This document shows, piece by piece, positions 43,660 through 51,776 of a stretch of 64,000 nt of DNA. Every line of letters begins with the position of its first letter. Positions within the stretch are counted from its first letter, which is position 1. The notes beneath the pieces were generated by a model. That model was not told the DNA's origin. It did not search any database and worked only from the letters and a program-made list of their open reading frames with translations. This stretch comes from Methylobacter marinus A45 (lineage in GTDB: Bacteria; Pseudomonadota; Gammaproteobacteria; Methylococcales; Methylomonadaceae), in assembly GCF_000383855.1 (NCBI RefSeq), contig NZ_KB912877.1, positions 1,584,616-1,648,615 on the forward strand, read 5' to 3'. The translations under genes were made by a program, and so were the position numbers.

Positions 43660-43745
43660 AAAAACGCAACCCAGCCTTCTTTATCATCATCCACCCAAAG
43701 ACCCGTAGCTTGCTATTCTTCGCCTCACAACAAGTTTGGCTTATC
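43660..43745 (-). promoter_or_regulatory. c-di-GMP-I (GEMM) riboswitch-like leader, upstream of PEP-CTERM copy 3
   Basis: The minus strand has AGCCAAACTTGTTGTGAGGC, then GAATAGCAAGCTACGGGTCT, and AAGAAGGCTGGGTTGC followed by seven U. It aligns with the leader of copy 2, but the central GGGACG is changed to GAATAG, so ligand binding may be weakened or altered. The distance to ATG 43631 is about 30 bases. Confidence 0.6.
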
Positions 43746-43972
43746 CTTACTTCTACAACTCTATTCCGGAATCGAACCGATGAGGTTTAACCTGGTCGAA
43801 GATCCCTTTAATTCTCAATACTTCCAATAAGTTTCAGTCTGTAATTCAAAGAAGCGTTAATTTTTAGTTAAATCCTTGTCCGGTGCCAGTATACTTAAGC
43901 CCCTCCTGTAAGTTGTTAGCAATTTGTTATTTTTGTGTTAGAGTCTGACATTATCTCTACTACAGGCTTTTT

Positions 43973-45043
43973 ATGCTTGCGTCGATGGATCAAAATTCTA
44001 TTTACGAGTTTGAAACGTTTCGCCTGGAAATGGCCAGCCAGCTCTTGTGGAAAGGTAAAACCGCTGTCGATTTGCCGCCCAAAATTTATCGGTTATTGCT
44101 TTATTTCCTGCGGCACACGGGACAGGTCGTATCCAGGGAGGAATTATTCGATGCGGTATGGGATGGCCGGCTTGTCGACGACTCGGCATTGAGGCTGGCT
44201 GTTAATTCCCTGCGCAATATTTTGCATGACGACCGTAAAAATCCGCGCTTTATCTCCACAGTGACCCGTCGGGGTTATCGTTTCCTGCCCGAGGTCTCGG
44301 TTACGCAATCTCTCGAGCATCTGATCCCTTTGCATTACCGGACCAAAGTTGAGCCCTCGTCCGCCTGGATTGAACGCCCGGCGGAACTGGCCTTGCTCCG
44401 GAAAGCCTTTCAGCAGGCGAAAAATAAAGAGCGGTGCGTGGTTTTTCTGGCGGGGGAGCGAGGCACGGGTAAATCGACATTGCTCGACATGTTCCTGGCC
44501 AAAATCCAATCTCCCGAACTGGCCTTGCTGCGTTCCCGATGCGTGCAACTGCACGGGGTCGCGGAACCCTTCCTGCCTTTATTGGAAGCCCTGGAGCGCC
44601 GTTGCCGGGAACCTTCCGGAAGAGCGCTGATCGAGCGTTTGAATCAAGTTGCGCCCTGCTGGCTGTTTCAAATGTCGAACTTGTTAAGCGCCGAGGAACT
44701 GGCCGCCCTGCTGCCGAAAGTCTCTGAAAACAATACACGCCGCATGCTGAGAGAGGCCGCCGAGTTTTTTGAGACCTTGAGCGGCGATTCGCCCTTTATC
44801 CTGGTCGTCGATAACGCCCACTGGAGCGATGACGCGACACTGGACTTGATCGCCCTGTTGGCGTTTCGCCGTTCCGCATCGAGACTGCTGATTATCGTCG
44901 GTTATCGTCCTAGCGAAAACAACGCCAGCGTCCGGCGCATTGAAAAGCTACGCGAAGAGCTGGTTCATCGCGGCTTGTGCCTGGAATTACCCTTGCAGCG
45001 CCTGGCTCAGCTTGATCAAGTCGAAGCCCCTGCATCTGGATAA
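43973..45043 (+). CDS. Winged-helix (OmpR/CadC-type) regulator with AAA ATPase domain, apparently C-terminally truncated
   Basis: 356 residues. Residues 10-105 are a Trans_reg_C winged helix (VDLPPKIYRLLLYFLRHTGQ ... ISTVTRRGYRFLPE). From about 130 there is an AAA_16-type ATPase, with Walker A AGERGTGKS near 164 and FILVVDNAHWSDD as Walker B. Related proteins usually continue for several hundred residues of TPR sensor. Here the frame ends at LDQVEAPASG, just before a terminator and the convergent leuA. It is divergent from PEP-CTERM copy 3, with the riboswitch leader between, and may regulate it. Confidence 0.8.
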   Translation: MLASMDQNSIYEFETFRLEMASQLLWKGKTAVDLPPKIYRLLLYFLRHTGQVVSREELFDAVWDGRLVDDSALRLAVNSLRNILHDDRKNPRFISTVTRRGYRFLPEVSVTQSLEHLIPLHYRTKVEPSSAWIERPAELALLRKAFQQAKNKERCVVFLAGERGTGKSTLLDMFLAKIQSPELALLRSRCVQLHGVAEPFLPLLEALERRCREPSGRALIERLNQVAPCWLFQMSNLLSAEELAALLPKVSENNTRRMLREAAEFFETLSGDSPFILVVDNAHWSDDATLDLIALLAFRRSASRLLIIVGYRPSENNASVRRIEKLREELVHRGLCLELPLQRLAQLDQVEAPASG

Positions 45044-45070
45044 GTTAACCGATTGCTTCGCTTGAATTCA

Positions 45071-45104
45071 GCTCCTCGGGCCGAAGCAATTCGGACCGAG
45101 GGGC
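45071..45104. terminator. Bidirectional terminator-like hairpin between convergent genes
   Basis: GCTCCTCGG and CCGAAG pair with TTCGG and CCGAGGGGC around a short loop. It lies in the 70-base gap between the winged-helix gene and leuA, and could end transcription from both sides. T-runs are short. Confidence 0.6.
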
Positions 45105-45113
45105 TTCATAAAA

Positions 45114-46766
45114 TTACGTGATATGCTTCAAAACGGCATTCAGCGAAGCGCTGACGATATCATCATGACAGGCGATGCCGGTATGGGTCTCGCCATCGTA
45201 TTTCAAGCGCATATAACAGGCTGCCCTGGCATCGCTGCCGGTCGACAGCGCGTGCTCATGATAGTCGGTGATTTCGATGGCCTGGCCGAACTGCCGTTCC
45301 AGCGCATTGATAAAGGCATCCAGCGCGCCATTGCCGGTCCCGGTCACGGTTATCTCTCCCGACGCCGACACCAGGCGCGCCGACAGTGTCTCCTCCCGGT
45401 CGTGATCGAGATGAAATCCGGCCAGCCGGTAAACCGCGTCCCTGGCGAAATAGGTCTGCTCGAATAATGCCACGAGTTCCTGCGCGCTGATTTCCCGCCC
45501 CTCGGTTTCGGTCCGGCGCTGCACGATACGACTGAATTCAATCTGCAACCAGCGCGGCAGTTGCAGGCCCAGCTCCCGCTCGATGACATAAGCGGCGCCG
45601 CCTTTGCCGGACTGGCTGTTGATGCGGATCACCGCCTGATAATCGCGCCCGACATCGGCCGGATCGATGGGCAGATAGGCGACATTCCACGGCTGCCCCG
45701 GCCGGCGCGCCTCAAGGCATTTCTTGATCGCATCCTGATGGCTGCCTGAAAAGGCCGTGAACACCAGATCGCCCGCATAAGGATGGCGCGGATGCACGGC
45801 GATCTGGTTGAAGCGGCTGATCTGGCGGCTGATCGCGTCCAGGTCAGAAAAATCCAGCTCGGGATCGACGCCCTGACTGTACAGATTCATGGCCATTACC
45901 ATGATGTCGGCATTGCCGGTACGCTCGCCGTTGCCGAACAGCGTGCCCTCGACGCGCTGGGCGCCGGCCATGAGCGCCAGTTCGGCGGCCGCCACGGCAC
46001 AGCCCCGGTCGTTGTGCGTATGCACGCTGATGATGACCGCCTCGCGATGCCGGATGTGGGTGCTGAACCATTCGATCTGGTCGGCGTAGACATTCGGCGT
46101 CGAAATCTCGACCGTCGACGGCAGGTTGAAGATAATCGGCCGCTCGGCCGTCGGCTGCCAGATCTCGGCGACGGCATTGCAGATTTCCACGGCATAATCA
46201 GGCTCCGTGGCCGTAAAACTCTCCGGCGAATACTGAAACTGCCACGCGGTCTCCGGCTGCGCCGCGGCGCATTCCTTCATGACCCGCGCGCCGTTGACGG
46301 CCAGCGCGGTAATGCCGTTTCTGTCCATGTTGAAGACCTGTTCGCGCTGCACCCTGGAGGTGGAATTGTACAGATGCATGATCACGCTTTTTGCCCCCTT
46401 CAAGGCCTCGAAGCTGCGCCGGATCAACGTCTCGCGCGCCGGCATCAGAACCGCCACCGTGACGTCGTCCGGTATCAGCCGTTGCTCGATCAGCTGGCGG
46501 ATAAAGTCGTAATCGGTCTGCGAGGCCGAAGGAAAGCCGACAGCGATCTCCTTAAAGCCGATCCGTGCCAGGAGCTGGAAGAAAGCCGTTTTCTGCTCGA
46601 TGGTCAAGGGATTGATCAGCGCCTGATTGCCGTCGCGCAAATCCTCGCTGCACCAGATGGGCGCCTGCTCAATGCGCCGGTCGGGCCATTGCCGCCGCGG
46701 CAGATTGATGACAGGGCTGGGTCTGTACTTATGATGATCGAAAACCGCTTTCTGTGCTGTACTCAT
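45114..46766 (-). CDS. leuA: 2-isopropylmalate synthase LeuA (long form)
   Basis: A 550-residue enzyme condensing acetyl-CoA and 2-ketoisovalerate in leucine synthesis. CSEDLRDGNQALINP is the HMGL-like signature with the metal-binding Asp. HTHNDRGCAVAAAELALMAG carries the two metal-binding His. GNGERTGNADI follows, and the C-terminal LeuA regulatory dimer domain (about 430-550) would bind leucine. ATG 46766 is chosen, since GGGGAAG precedes it and the family N-terminus begins there; a frame extension to 46838 is not supported. Divergent from an Lrp/AsnC regulator, a likely controller. Confidence 0.96.
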   Translation of the reverse strand: MSTAQKAVFDHHKYRPSPVINLPRRQWPDRRIEQAPIWCSEDLRDGNQALINPLTIEQKTAFFQLLARIGFKEIAVGFPSASQTDYDFIRQLIEQRLIPDDVTVAVLMPARETLIRRSFEALKGAKSVIMHLYNSTSRVQREQVFNMDRNGITALAVNGARVMKECAAAQPETAWQFQYSPESFTATEPDYAVEICNAVAEIWQPTAERPIIFNLPSTVEISTPNVYADQIEWFSTHIRHREAVIISVHTHNDRGCAVAAAELALMAGAQRVEGTLFGNGERTGNADIMVMAMNLYSQGVDPELDFSDLDAISRQISRFNQIAVHPRHPYAGDLVFTAFSGSHQDAIKKCLEARRPGQPWNVAYLPIDPADVGRDYQAVIRINSQSGKGGAAYVIERELGLQLPRWLQIEFSRIVQRRTETEGREISAQELVALFEQTYFARDAVYRLAGFHLDHDREETLSARLVSASGEITVTGTGNGALDAFINALERQFGQAIEITDYHEHALSTGSDARAACYMRLKYDGETHTGIACHDDIVSASLNAVLKHIT

Positions 46767-46870
46767 AATGCTTCCCCGCTCGATGGTCGTTAAGTGAAGC
46801 GACAGTATAGGAAAAAGGTCTGAGTGAATGATTGCCAATATGCATTCAAAAACGGCTTTTTAAGCAATTA

Positions 46871-46901
46871 TTGCCTACTGCTTGTCATCTGTTTGTATAA
46901 T
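46871..46901 (+). promoter_or_regulatory. Candidate sigma-70 promoter of the Lrp/AsnC gene
   Basis: TTGCCT (46871-46876) and TATAAT (46896-46901) are separated by 19 bases, 48 bases before ATG 46949. The spacer is longer than ideal. Pseudosymmetric A+T-rich DNA around it could bind the regulator itself. Confidence 0.4.
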
Positions 46902-46948
46902 CATTGTCCTAGATCGCCTGAAGCCGACAACTACCCTGTTGAACCGCC

Positions 46949-47425
46949 ATGAAAATAGACCGAACAGACCGACGCATCCTGGACGAAATGCAAAAGAACG
47001 CGCGCATTTCCAACCTGGAACTGGCCGATAAAATAGGACTATCGCCCTCACCCTGCTCAAGAAGAGTCAAGCAGCTGGAAGACAACGGCTTCATCGACCG
47101 CCATGTTACCCTGTTGAACCAGGCCAAGCTGCAGCTGAAACTGACCGCCGTGGTTCACGTCAGCATGGACCGGCATACCCCGGACCGGTTCGAGAATTTC
47201 GAAGCCCATGTCAGCGCCTGGCCGGAAGTGCTCGAATGCTACCTGATCACCGGCCAGGCGGCGGATTACCTGTTGAAGGTGGTTGTGCCGGACATGGATC
47301 ATTATCAGGACTTCCTGCTCGGAAAACTGACCCGCATCGAAGGCGTCAGCGGCGTCCAGTCCAGTTTCGTGCTGCGCAAGGCCATCGACACGACGGTTTT
47401 GCCGTTGAGATACGGTGAGTCATAG
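46949..47425 (+). CDS. Lrp/AsnC-family transcriptional regulator
   Basis: 158 residues. The N-terminal HTH reads DRRILDEMQKNARISNLELA with IGLSPSPCSRRVKQLEDNG as recognition part. The C-terminal RAM (ligand-binding) domain has LECYLITGQAADYLLKVV and LTRIEGVSGVQSSFVL. Feast/famine-type regulators respond to amino acids such as leucine. The position divergent from leuA, with 182 bases between the starts, suggests control of leuA and itself; this is inference from context. Confidence 0.93.
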   Translation: MKIDRTDRRILDEMQKNARISNLELADKIGLSPSPCSRRVKQLEDNGFIDRHVTLLNQAKLQLKLTAVVHVSMDRHTPDRFENFEAHVSAWPEVLECYLITGQAADYLLKVVVPDMDHYQDFLLGKLTRIEGVSGVQSSFVLRKAIDTTVLPLRYGES

Positions 47426-47783
47426 CTTTCGGACAATTCGGCGTTTTGAAGGCAGGGTGTGTACCGACAGCGGGGGGGTTGATGCGACGCGCTCCCGCTC
47501 ACCGTTCAGTCAGGTCCAACAACCTGTTTTTGCTTCAAATCGCACTGAGCGCGGGGCGGACACAGGCTATTCGTGCCCACGCGTGACGGTTTGCGATGAA
47601 GGCGCCAATTTCGGACCCTGTAATCGCCGGCCCATGCGTTGAACTTAACGGCAACAAAATACAGAAACAGAGTCTAAAAATACGTCCGTTAATGACGATT
47701 TACCAGTCGTTCGCTATACTGCCTGCTGTCTGTTGCCCCCTGGTCAGGCAGCTCGGTATGTTCATTTCGAGAGGAGAAAAGTC
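47426..47783. other. Intergenic region without recognised features
   Basis: 358 bases between the Lrp gene and the VOC gene. No ORF with family similarity, no repeat shared with other loci and no RNA motif were seen. GAGAGGAG just before 47784 is the ribosome site of the VOC gene. Confidence 0.5.
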
Positions 47784-48254
47784 ATGTCAGTCAAACCTAT
47801 CCCCGACGGTTACCACAGCATCACCCCTTATCTTTGTATTAAAGGCGCGGCCGAAGCCATTGAATTTTACAAGCGCGCATTCGATGCGACGGAAGTGTTC
47901 CGGCTGGCTACCCCGAACGGCGAGATCGGGCATGCCGAACTCAGGATCGGCAACTCATCCTTGATGTTGTCGGACGCCTGCGACCAAAGTCCGCTGCGCA
48001 ATCCCCAAACACAAGGCGGTTCATCCACCGGGCTGCATTTATACGTAGAGGATGTCGACGCCCAATTCGCGCAGGCCGTCGATGCCGGCGCGAAGGTCGT
48101 CAGGCCGCTGCTGGATCAGTTTTACGGCGACCGTACCGGCACGCTGGAAGACCCGTTCGGGCATGTCTGGTTTTTGGCTTCCCATATCGAAGACCTGTCG
48201 CCGGAAGAAATCAGCAGACGCGCCGAGGCGCTGTTCAGCGCGCAATGCGGATAA
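47784..48254 (+). CDS. VOC-family (glyoxalase/PhnB-like) protein
   Basis: 156 residues from ATG 47784, chosen for the GAGAGGAG upstream. It begins MSVKPIPDGYHSITPYLCIK and shows the two beta-alpha-beta-beta-beta modules of VOC proteins, with AAEAIEFYKRAFDATEVFRL, IGHAELRIGNSSLMLSDAC and DPFGHVWFLASHIEDLSPEE. This is close to PhnB/YP_-type cytoplasmic VOC proteins whose reaction is not known. It stands alone. Confidence 0.88.
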   Translation: MSVKPIPDGYHSITPYLCIKGAAEAIEFYKRAFDATEVFRLATPNGEIGHAELRIGNSSLMLSDACDQSPLRNPQTQGGSSTGLHLYVEDVDAQFAQAVDAGAKVVRPLLDQFYGDRTGTLEDPFGHVWFLASHIEDLSPEEISRRAEALFSAQCG

Positions 48255-48437
48255 GCGCCGCGCCATCCGCCGATTGACGCCTGTTCCTGTCCGGAAAGTC
48301 CGAAACGCATGGGGTGGGCTGACGCATCAAACCCATCCCATAAACGCCTTTTACGGAATAGGCAGGATTTTCCCCGAGCTTCAATCTGGTCTGCTATACA
48401 ATGGAGCGCTGACAATGAGCGTGTTGAGGATCGGGTT

Positions 48438-48995
48438 ATGCTGAAAAAAATCATCGCAAAAATAGCCGATATCGTTCTGGGAATATTGGTAACCGTTTAT
48501 ATCGTTTTGGAAGAACTGGTCTGGGACAACATCGCCGAACCGATTTATGCCTTTATTCACGGCCTGAAAATTCTCCAGAAAGTCGAGACATTGATTTACC
48601 GGCTCAATCGCCATGCCTTGCTGGTGCTTTTTTTGGCTTTATTCATCCAGGTGGAGTTGCTGGGCATCGTGGCACTTAAACTGATGGCCACGGGCCAGGC
48701 CATCGCCGGGGCGACGCTGTATGTCGGCAAAATTCCCGTGGCCGTGTTTACCTTCTGGCTGTTTAACGTCTCGAAAGAAAAACTCATGACTTTCGGCTGG
48801 TTCAGACAGTCATACGACCTGTTAATGCGGGCCATCGGCAAGGTCAAAGCCAGCGCCATCCACCAGCACATTGTCGCCCGGCTTAAATCCGTGAAAGAAT
48901 GGCTTAATAACCGGCTGTCCGGTCCCCGGCTGTTTATACAGACGCTGATGGAAAAACTCAGAAGCTCAATCCTTTTTCGCAAATCAGGGGGGTGA
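48438..48995 (+). CDS. Small integral membrane protein of unknown function
   Basis: 185 residues from ATG 48438. Three hydrophobic segments (ADIVLGILVTVYIVLEELVW at about 9-28; LLVLFLALFIQVELLGIVAL at about 60-80; TLYVGKIPVAVFTFWLF at about 93-110) and a basic amphipathic C-terminal half. I recognise no family. Upstream in-frame sequence back to 48309 lacks a ribosome site. Confidence 0.6.
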   Translation: MLKKIIAKIADIVLGILVTVYIVLEELVWDNIAEPIYAFIHGLKILQKVETLIYRLNRHALLVLFLALFIQVELLGIVALKLMATGQAIAGATLYVGKIPVAVFTFWLFNVSKEKLMTFGWFRQSYDLLMRAIGKVKASAIHQHIVARLKSVKEWLNNRLSGPRLFIQTLMEKLRSSILFRKSGG

Positions 48996-49109
48996 TTTTG
49001 TCCGGGCTTCCGCTCCGGCGCATCATCATTTCAGGATGAGCAGAAAAACATTGCCTGCCCTGTCTGCTAATATAAATAAAGCCGACCATGATCATGAATT
49101 AAGTCCCGG

Positions 49110-49688
49110 ATGAAAAATAACCGTTTAATAGCGCTAATAAGCCGCAGACTTCTGATGGGTTTACTGGTGAATGGCCTGTTTACGGGGTGTACTACGTTGG
49201 AATCGCGTATGTCTATCGAGCCTTATACCAAAAACAAGCCGATGCGAGATGCCCTTGAGAGCGTCGCGGAAACGTATTGCAAAAAAAAGCGCGCCAGTCC
49301 AAATCCTGCCGATTCAGAAACGCAGCCTGATTTTATTTTTACTACCGATGGCTGTTCGCGGTGGCTTGATAATTCATGGGCAGCCTGTTGCATTGCGCAT
49401 GATATTGCCTATTGGTGCGGAGGCAGTGAGCAGGATCGTCAAGAAGCGGATCAGGAACTCATGCGATGCGTGAACAACAAAGCGCCGGTTTTTGGCAATA
49501 TTATCTATGCCGGCACCCGCATAGGCGGGGCGCCCTGGCTGCCGACACCGTGGCGTTGGGGGTATGGATGGGATGACTGGCCCAGAAGTTATGAAAAATC
49601 GCAGCCCTGGCCTTCGGTTAAAGAACTGATGGAAGAACTTAAAATTCATGGCATTATCGAGCATCATTTATCGGACAGCAAGCAGTGA
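49110..49688 (+). CDS. Lipoprotein with phospholipase A2-like CCxxHD motif
   Basis: 192 residues. The lipobox LFTGC gives lipidated Cys27. The core FTTDGCSRWLDNSWAACC followed by IAHDIAYWCGGSEQ carries the CCxxHDxxYxxGG pattern of secreted phospholipase A2 proteins (His97-Asp98). Further Cys residues could form disulfides. The protein is probably anchored in the outer membrane or periplasm and may hydrolyse phospholipids. Followed by a small membrane protein and an alpha/beta hydrolase on the same strand. Confidence 0.75.
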   Translation: MKNNRLIALISRRLLMGLLVNGLFTGCTTLESRMSIEPYTKNKPMRDALESVAETYCKKKRASPNPADSETQPDFIFTTDGCSRWLDNSWAACCIAHDIAYWCGGSEQDRQEADQELMRCVNNKAPVFGNIIYAGTRIGGAPWLPTPWRWGYGWDDWPRSYEKSQPWPSVKELMEELKIHGIIEHHLSDSKQ

Positions 49689-49829
49689 GACTTACAGACG
49701 ATTTTTTATTGAACAGAAATTAAGCAAAGCCGCAGCCTGGTCTTCAACTTAAAGTTTCCGCGCTCTTGATGCATGAAGGGGATGATATTTGATTTTAATC
49801 AGCGCTGATATGAATTTGGAGGAAAATCA

Positions 49830-50204
49830 ATGACTAATGATGCACCTGGACTTCGGATGGTTTACGAAGGCTCAATTCGGGATGGAATTTATGCTTTTAT
49901 CATTTTCGGCCTGCTTGCCGTAGTGGCAACATTATGGATTTTATATGAAAAAAAAACTTTAAGAACCAAATACCTGTTGCTGATAATCTGGGGTATTTTC
50001 CCTCCCATGTGGTTTGTTCTGGAGTATTTTTTTATTTATTTGCCTTATGGTGTAAAGGATTCTTTCGCTTTTTTCCAGTACGGGCAGAATATCGCATCCA
50101 AGCTCTGGGCGGCTGTTTTCGCTTTAATCTCGATTGATCTTTATAAATCCAAGGAAAAAGAAAAGGAGGATAAGAAAAATAAGGACGAGGCAAAAGAACC
50201 ATAA
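49830..50204 (+). CDS. Small membrane protein, unknown
   Basis: 124 residues with three predicted membrane helices (YAFIIFGLLAVVATLWILYE; LLLIIWGIFPPMWFVLEYFF; IASKLWAAVFALISIDLY) and a very lysine/glutamate-rich tail (KSKEKEKEDKKNKDE). Preceded by GGAGG. I do not recognise it. The DNA is richer in A+T than the core genes around. Confidence 0.6.
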   Translation: MTNDAPGLRMVYEGSIRDGIYAFIIFGLLAVVATLWILYEKKTLRTKYLLLIIWGIFPPMWFVLEYFFIYLPYGVKDSFAFFQYGQNIASKLWAAVFALISIDLYKSKEKEKEDKKNKDEAKEP

Positions 50205-50270
50205 ATTGCGTGTCAATTCAATTTATTGGATAGTTATCATGGAAAGTTATCATTAAAACGAATTTTCAAT

Positions 50271-51098
50271 ATGACGGGACTTTTTCAGACCAGGGATCAT
50301 CTTTCTCTTTTTTATAAAACGCTGCCGGTCGCTTCATCCAGGGCATCCATTGTATTCCTGCATGGTGTGGGCGAGCACATCGGCCGCTATGAAACCACTT
50401 TTCAAACGTTCGCGGCACGGGGTTTTAGCTGCTTCGGTTTCGATCAACGGGGCTTTGGTCAATCCGAAGGCGAGCGCGGGCATGTCAAGGCATTTGCGGA
50501 CTATGTCGATGATTTAGCCCGATTTATTGATGAAATTGTCAACACAGACCCTGCAAAGCCGGTTTTTATATTTGCCCACAGCATGGGAACTATCGTCGCG
50601 CTGACTTACGCCTTGCACTATTCCTCGACAATACAGGGTCTGATGATTTTTTCCTGTCCGGTAGCATTTGCCTCCTGGTTTGCCAATTTCGGCGGCTTTT
50701 TCGCGGATGCGCTGTCGGGAATAGCGCCGCGACTGAAGATTCCCAATATGATCGTTCCCGATGAATTAACGGACGATCCTCTAATTATCGAAGCCTTTAA
50801 GCATGACCCTTATATCGTCAATAACGTCTCGCTCAACTGGCTGCATGAGTTTAAGCGAGCCCGGGAAGCTGTTTTGCTCAATGCCAACCGGATTTTGCTT
50901 CCCACATTGATATGCCATGGTGATGCAGACCCTATTGCCGCGGTTGCGGGTGCAAAATTACTGTATGAAAAACTGGGCGGCGATGACAGATCGTTAATTA
51001 TTTTTGATGGATTGAAGCATGAGCTTTTAAACCATCGCGCCAACGAAAGAGCGCAAATCTTAAAGAATGTGTTCGAATGGCTGGATAAACAGGGCTAG
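50271..51098 (+). CDS. Alpha/beta hydrolase, monoacylglycerol lipase-like (Hydrolase_4)
   Basis: 275 residues from ATG 50271; a frame extension to 50226 uses a TTG and is less likely. Catalytic triad: Ser in FAHSMGTIVAL, Asp in HGDADPIAAV, and His in GLKHELLNHR. The oxyanion HGVGEHIGRYE and FDQRGFGQSEGERGH are diagnostic for monoglyceride-lipase-type enzymes. It lies in the cytoplasm (no signal). Together with the PLA2-like lipoprotein upstream, it may serve in lipid turnover. Confidence 0.9.
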   Translation: MTGLFQTRDHLSLFYKTLPVASSRASIVFLHGVGEHIGRYETTFQTFAARGFSCFGFDQRGFGQSEGERGHVKAFADYVDDLARFIDEIVNTDPAKPVFIFAHSMGTIVALTYALHYSSTIQGLMIFSCPVAFASWFANFGGFFADALSGIAPRLKIPNMIVPDELTDDPLIIEAFKHDPYIVNNVSLNWLHEFKRAREAVLLNANRILLPTLICHGDADPIAAVAGAKLLYEKLGGDDRSLIIFDGLKHELLNHRANERAQILKNVFEWLDKQG

Positions 51099-51340
51099 TT
51101 TTCAACATAGGCAGAAAGCGGACGAACGTGGTCAGAAAAGCCAGCAGAATCGGCCACCGGCAGTTATTTATGCATGTTTTCTAAGGACTCGGCTAAAGAT
51201 AACTTCCTTGAATAAAATGCTGTTATTTAGAGCAATCAGCCCTTAATTGAAAGCAACAACTGTTGTGAAAATTGAGTTTTGTTATCGACAAGCTTGCCTG
51301 AAAAACACAGTAGGGTACGAGACTGTGAAAGTATTCCCTG

Positions 51341-51420
51341 GTTCCCATGCTCCTGCGTGGGAACCCATACCGGTGCCCAGTTCAGCTGCGGTCTGCATTC
51401 CCACGCAGGAGCGTGGGAAC
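51341..51420. repeat. Inverted pair of GTTCCCA-type palindromes
   Basis: GTTCCCATGCTCCTGCGTGG (51341-51364 in full) and its inverted near-copy at 51397-51420 (GCAGGAGCGTGGGAAC), separated by 32 bases. Each is itself palindromic, and the pair can form a long hairpin, like a BIME. It lies in the 680-base gap between the lipase and TPR genes. Confidence 0.7.
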
Positions 51421-51441
51421 GAGGAAATGCTTTAGTACTTA

Positions 51442-51585
51442 GGATTTGGCTAACAATTGCTTCCTGAAACTGGAATCTTGCATAGGATGTGCTGAGCACA
51501 GCGAAGCGCATCGCTCGCAAATGATGCGCCTCCTGTCGTCGGCACATCCTATGTTTAAACAGGGAAATTATTTGCGACCAAATCC
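51442..51585. mobile_element. MITE-like element family A, copy 4
   Basis: 144 bp, starting GGATTTGGCTAACAATTGCT and ending TTATTTGCGACCAAATCC, flanked by TTA at 51439-51441 and 51586-51588. The interior is nearly identical with copy 1 (CATAGGATG ... GCGCCTCCTGTCGTCGGCAC). A half-copy of the terminus lies nearby at about 51184-51215. Confidence 0.75.
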
Positions 51586-51644
51586 TTAGTCAGTCTTGTT
51601 CTGACGAGTCAACAGTTGCAGAGCATTCATGGTGTGCGAAGAGT

Positions 51645-51712
51645 GCGAATGAATCCGCACCTACGCGTGCATGACCATTCACGCGATGAGGTCACTGTCA
51701 GTTGAATAAAGA
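51645..51712. repeat. Dispersed ~65-bp repeat, copy 1 (inverted copy at 63059-63122)
   Basis: The reverse complement reads TATTCAACTGACAGTGACCT then GGTCATGCACGCGTAGGTGC, and 63059-63122 reads the same with few changes. Contains the GTGCGAAT/ATCCGCAC hairpin. Confidence 0.75.
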
Positions 51713-51776
51713 TCAGTTTAACAACCTATCGCCAGCACGGCAGGCAGGATAAAAAACGGCCCATGCGTAATATCAG

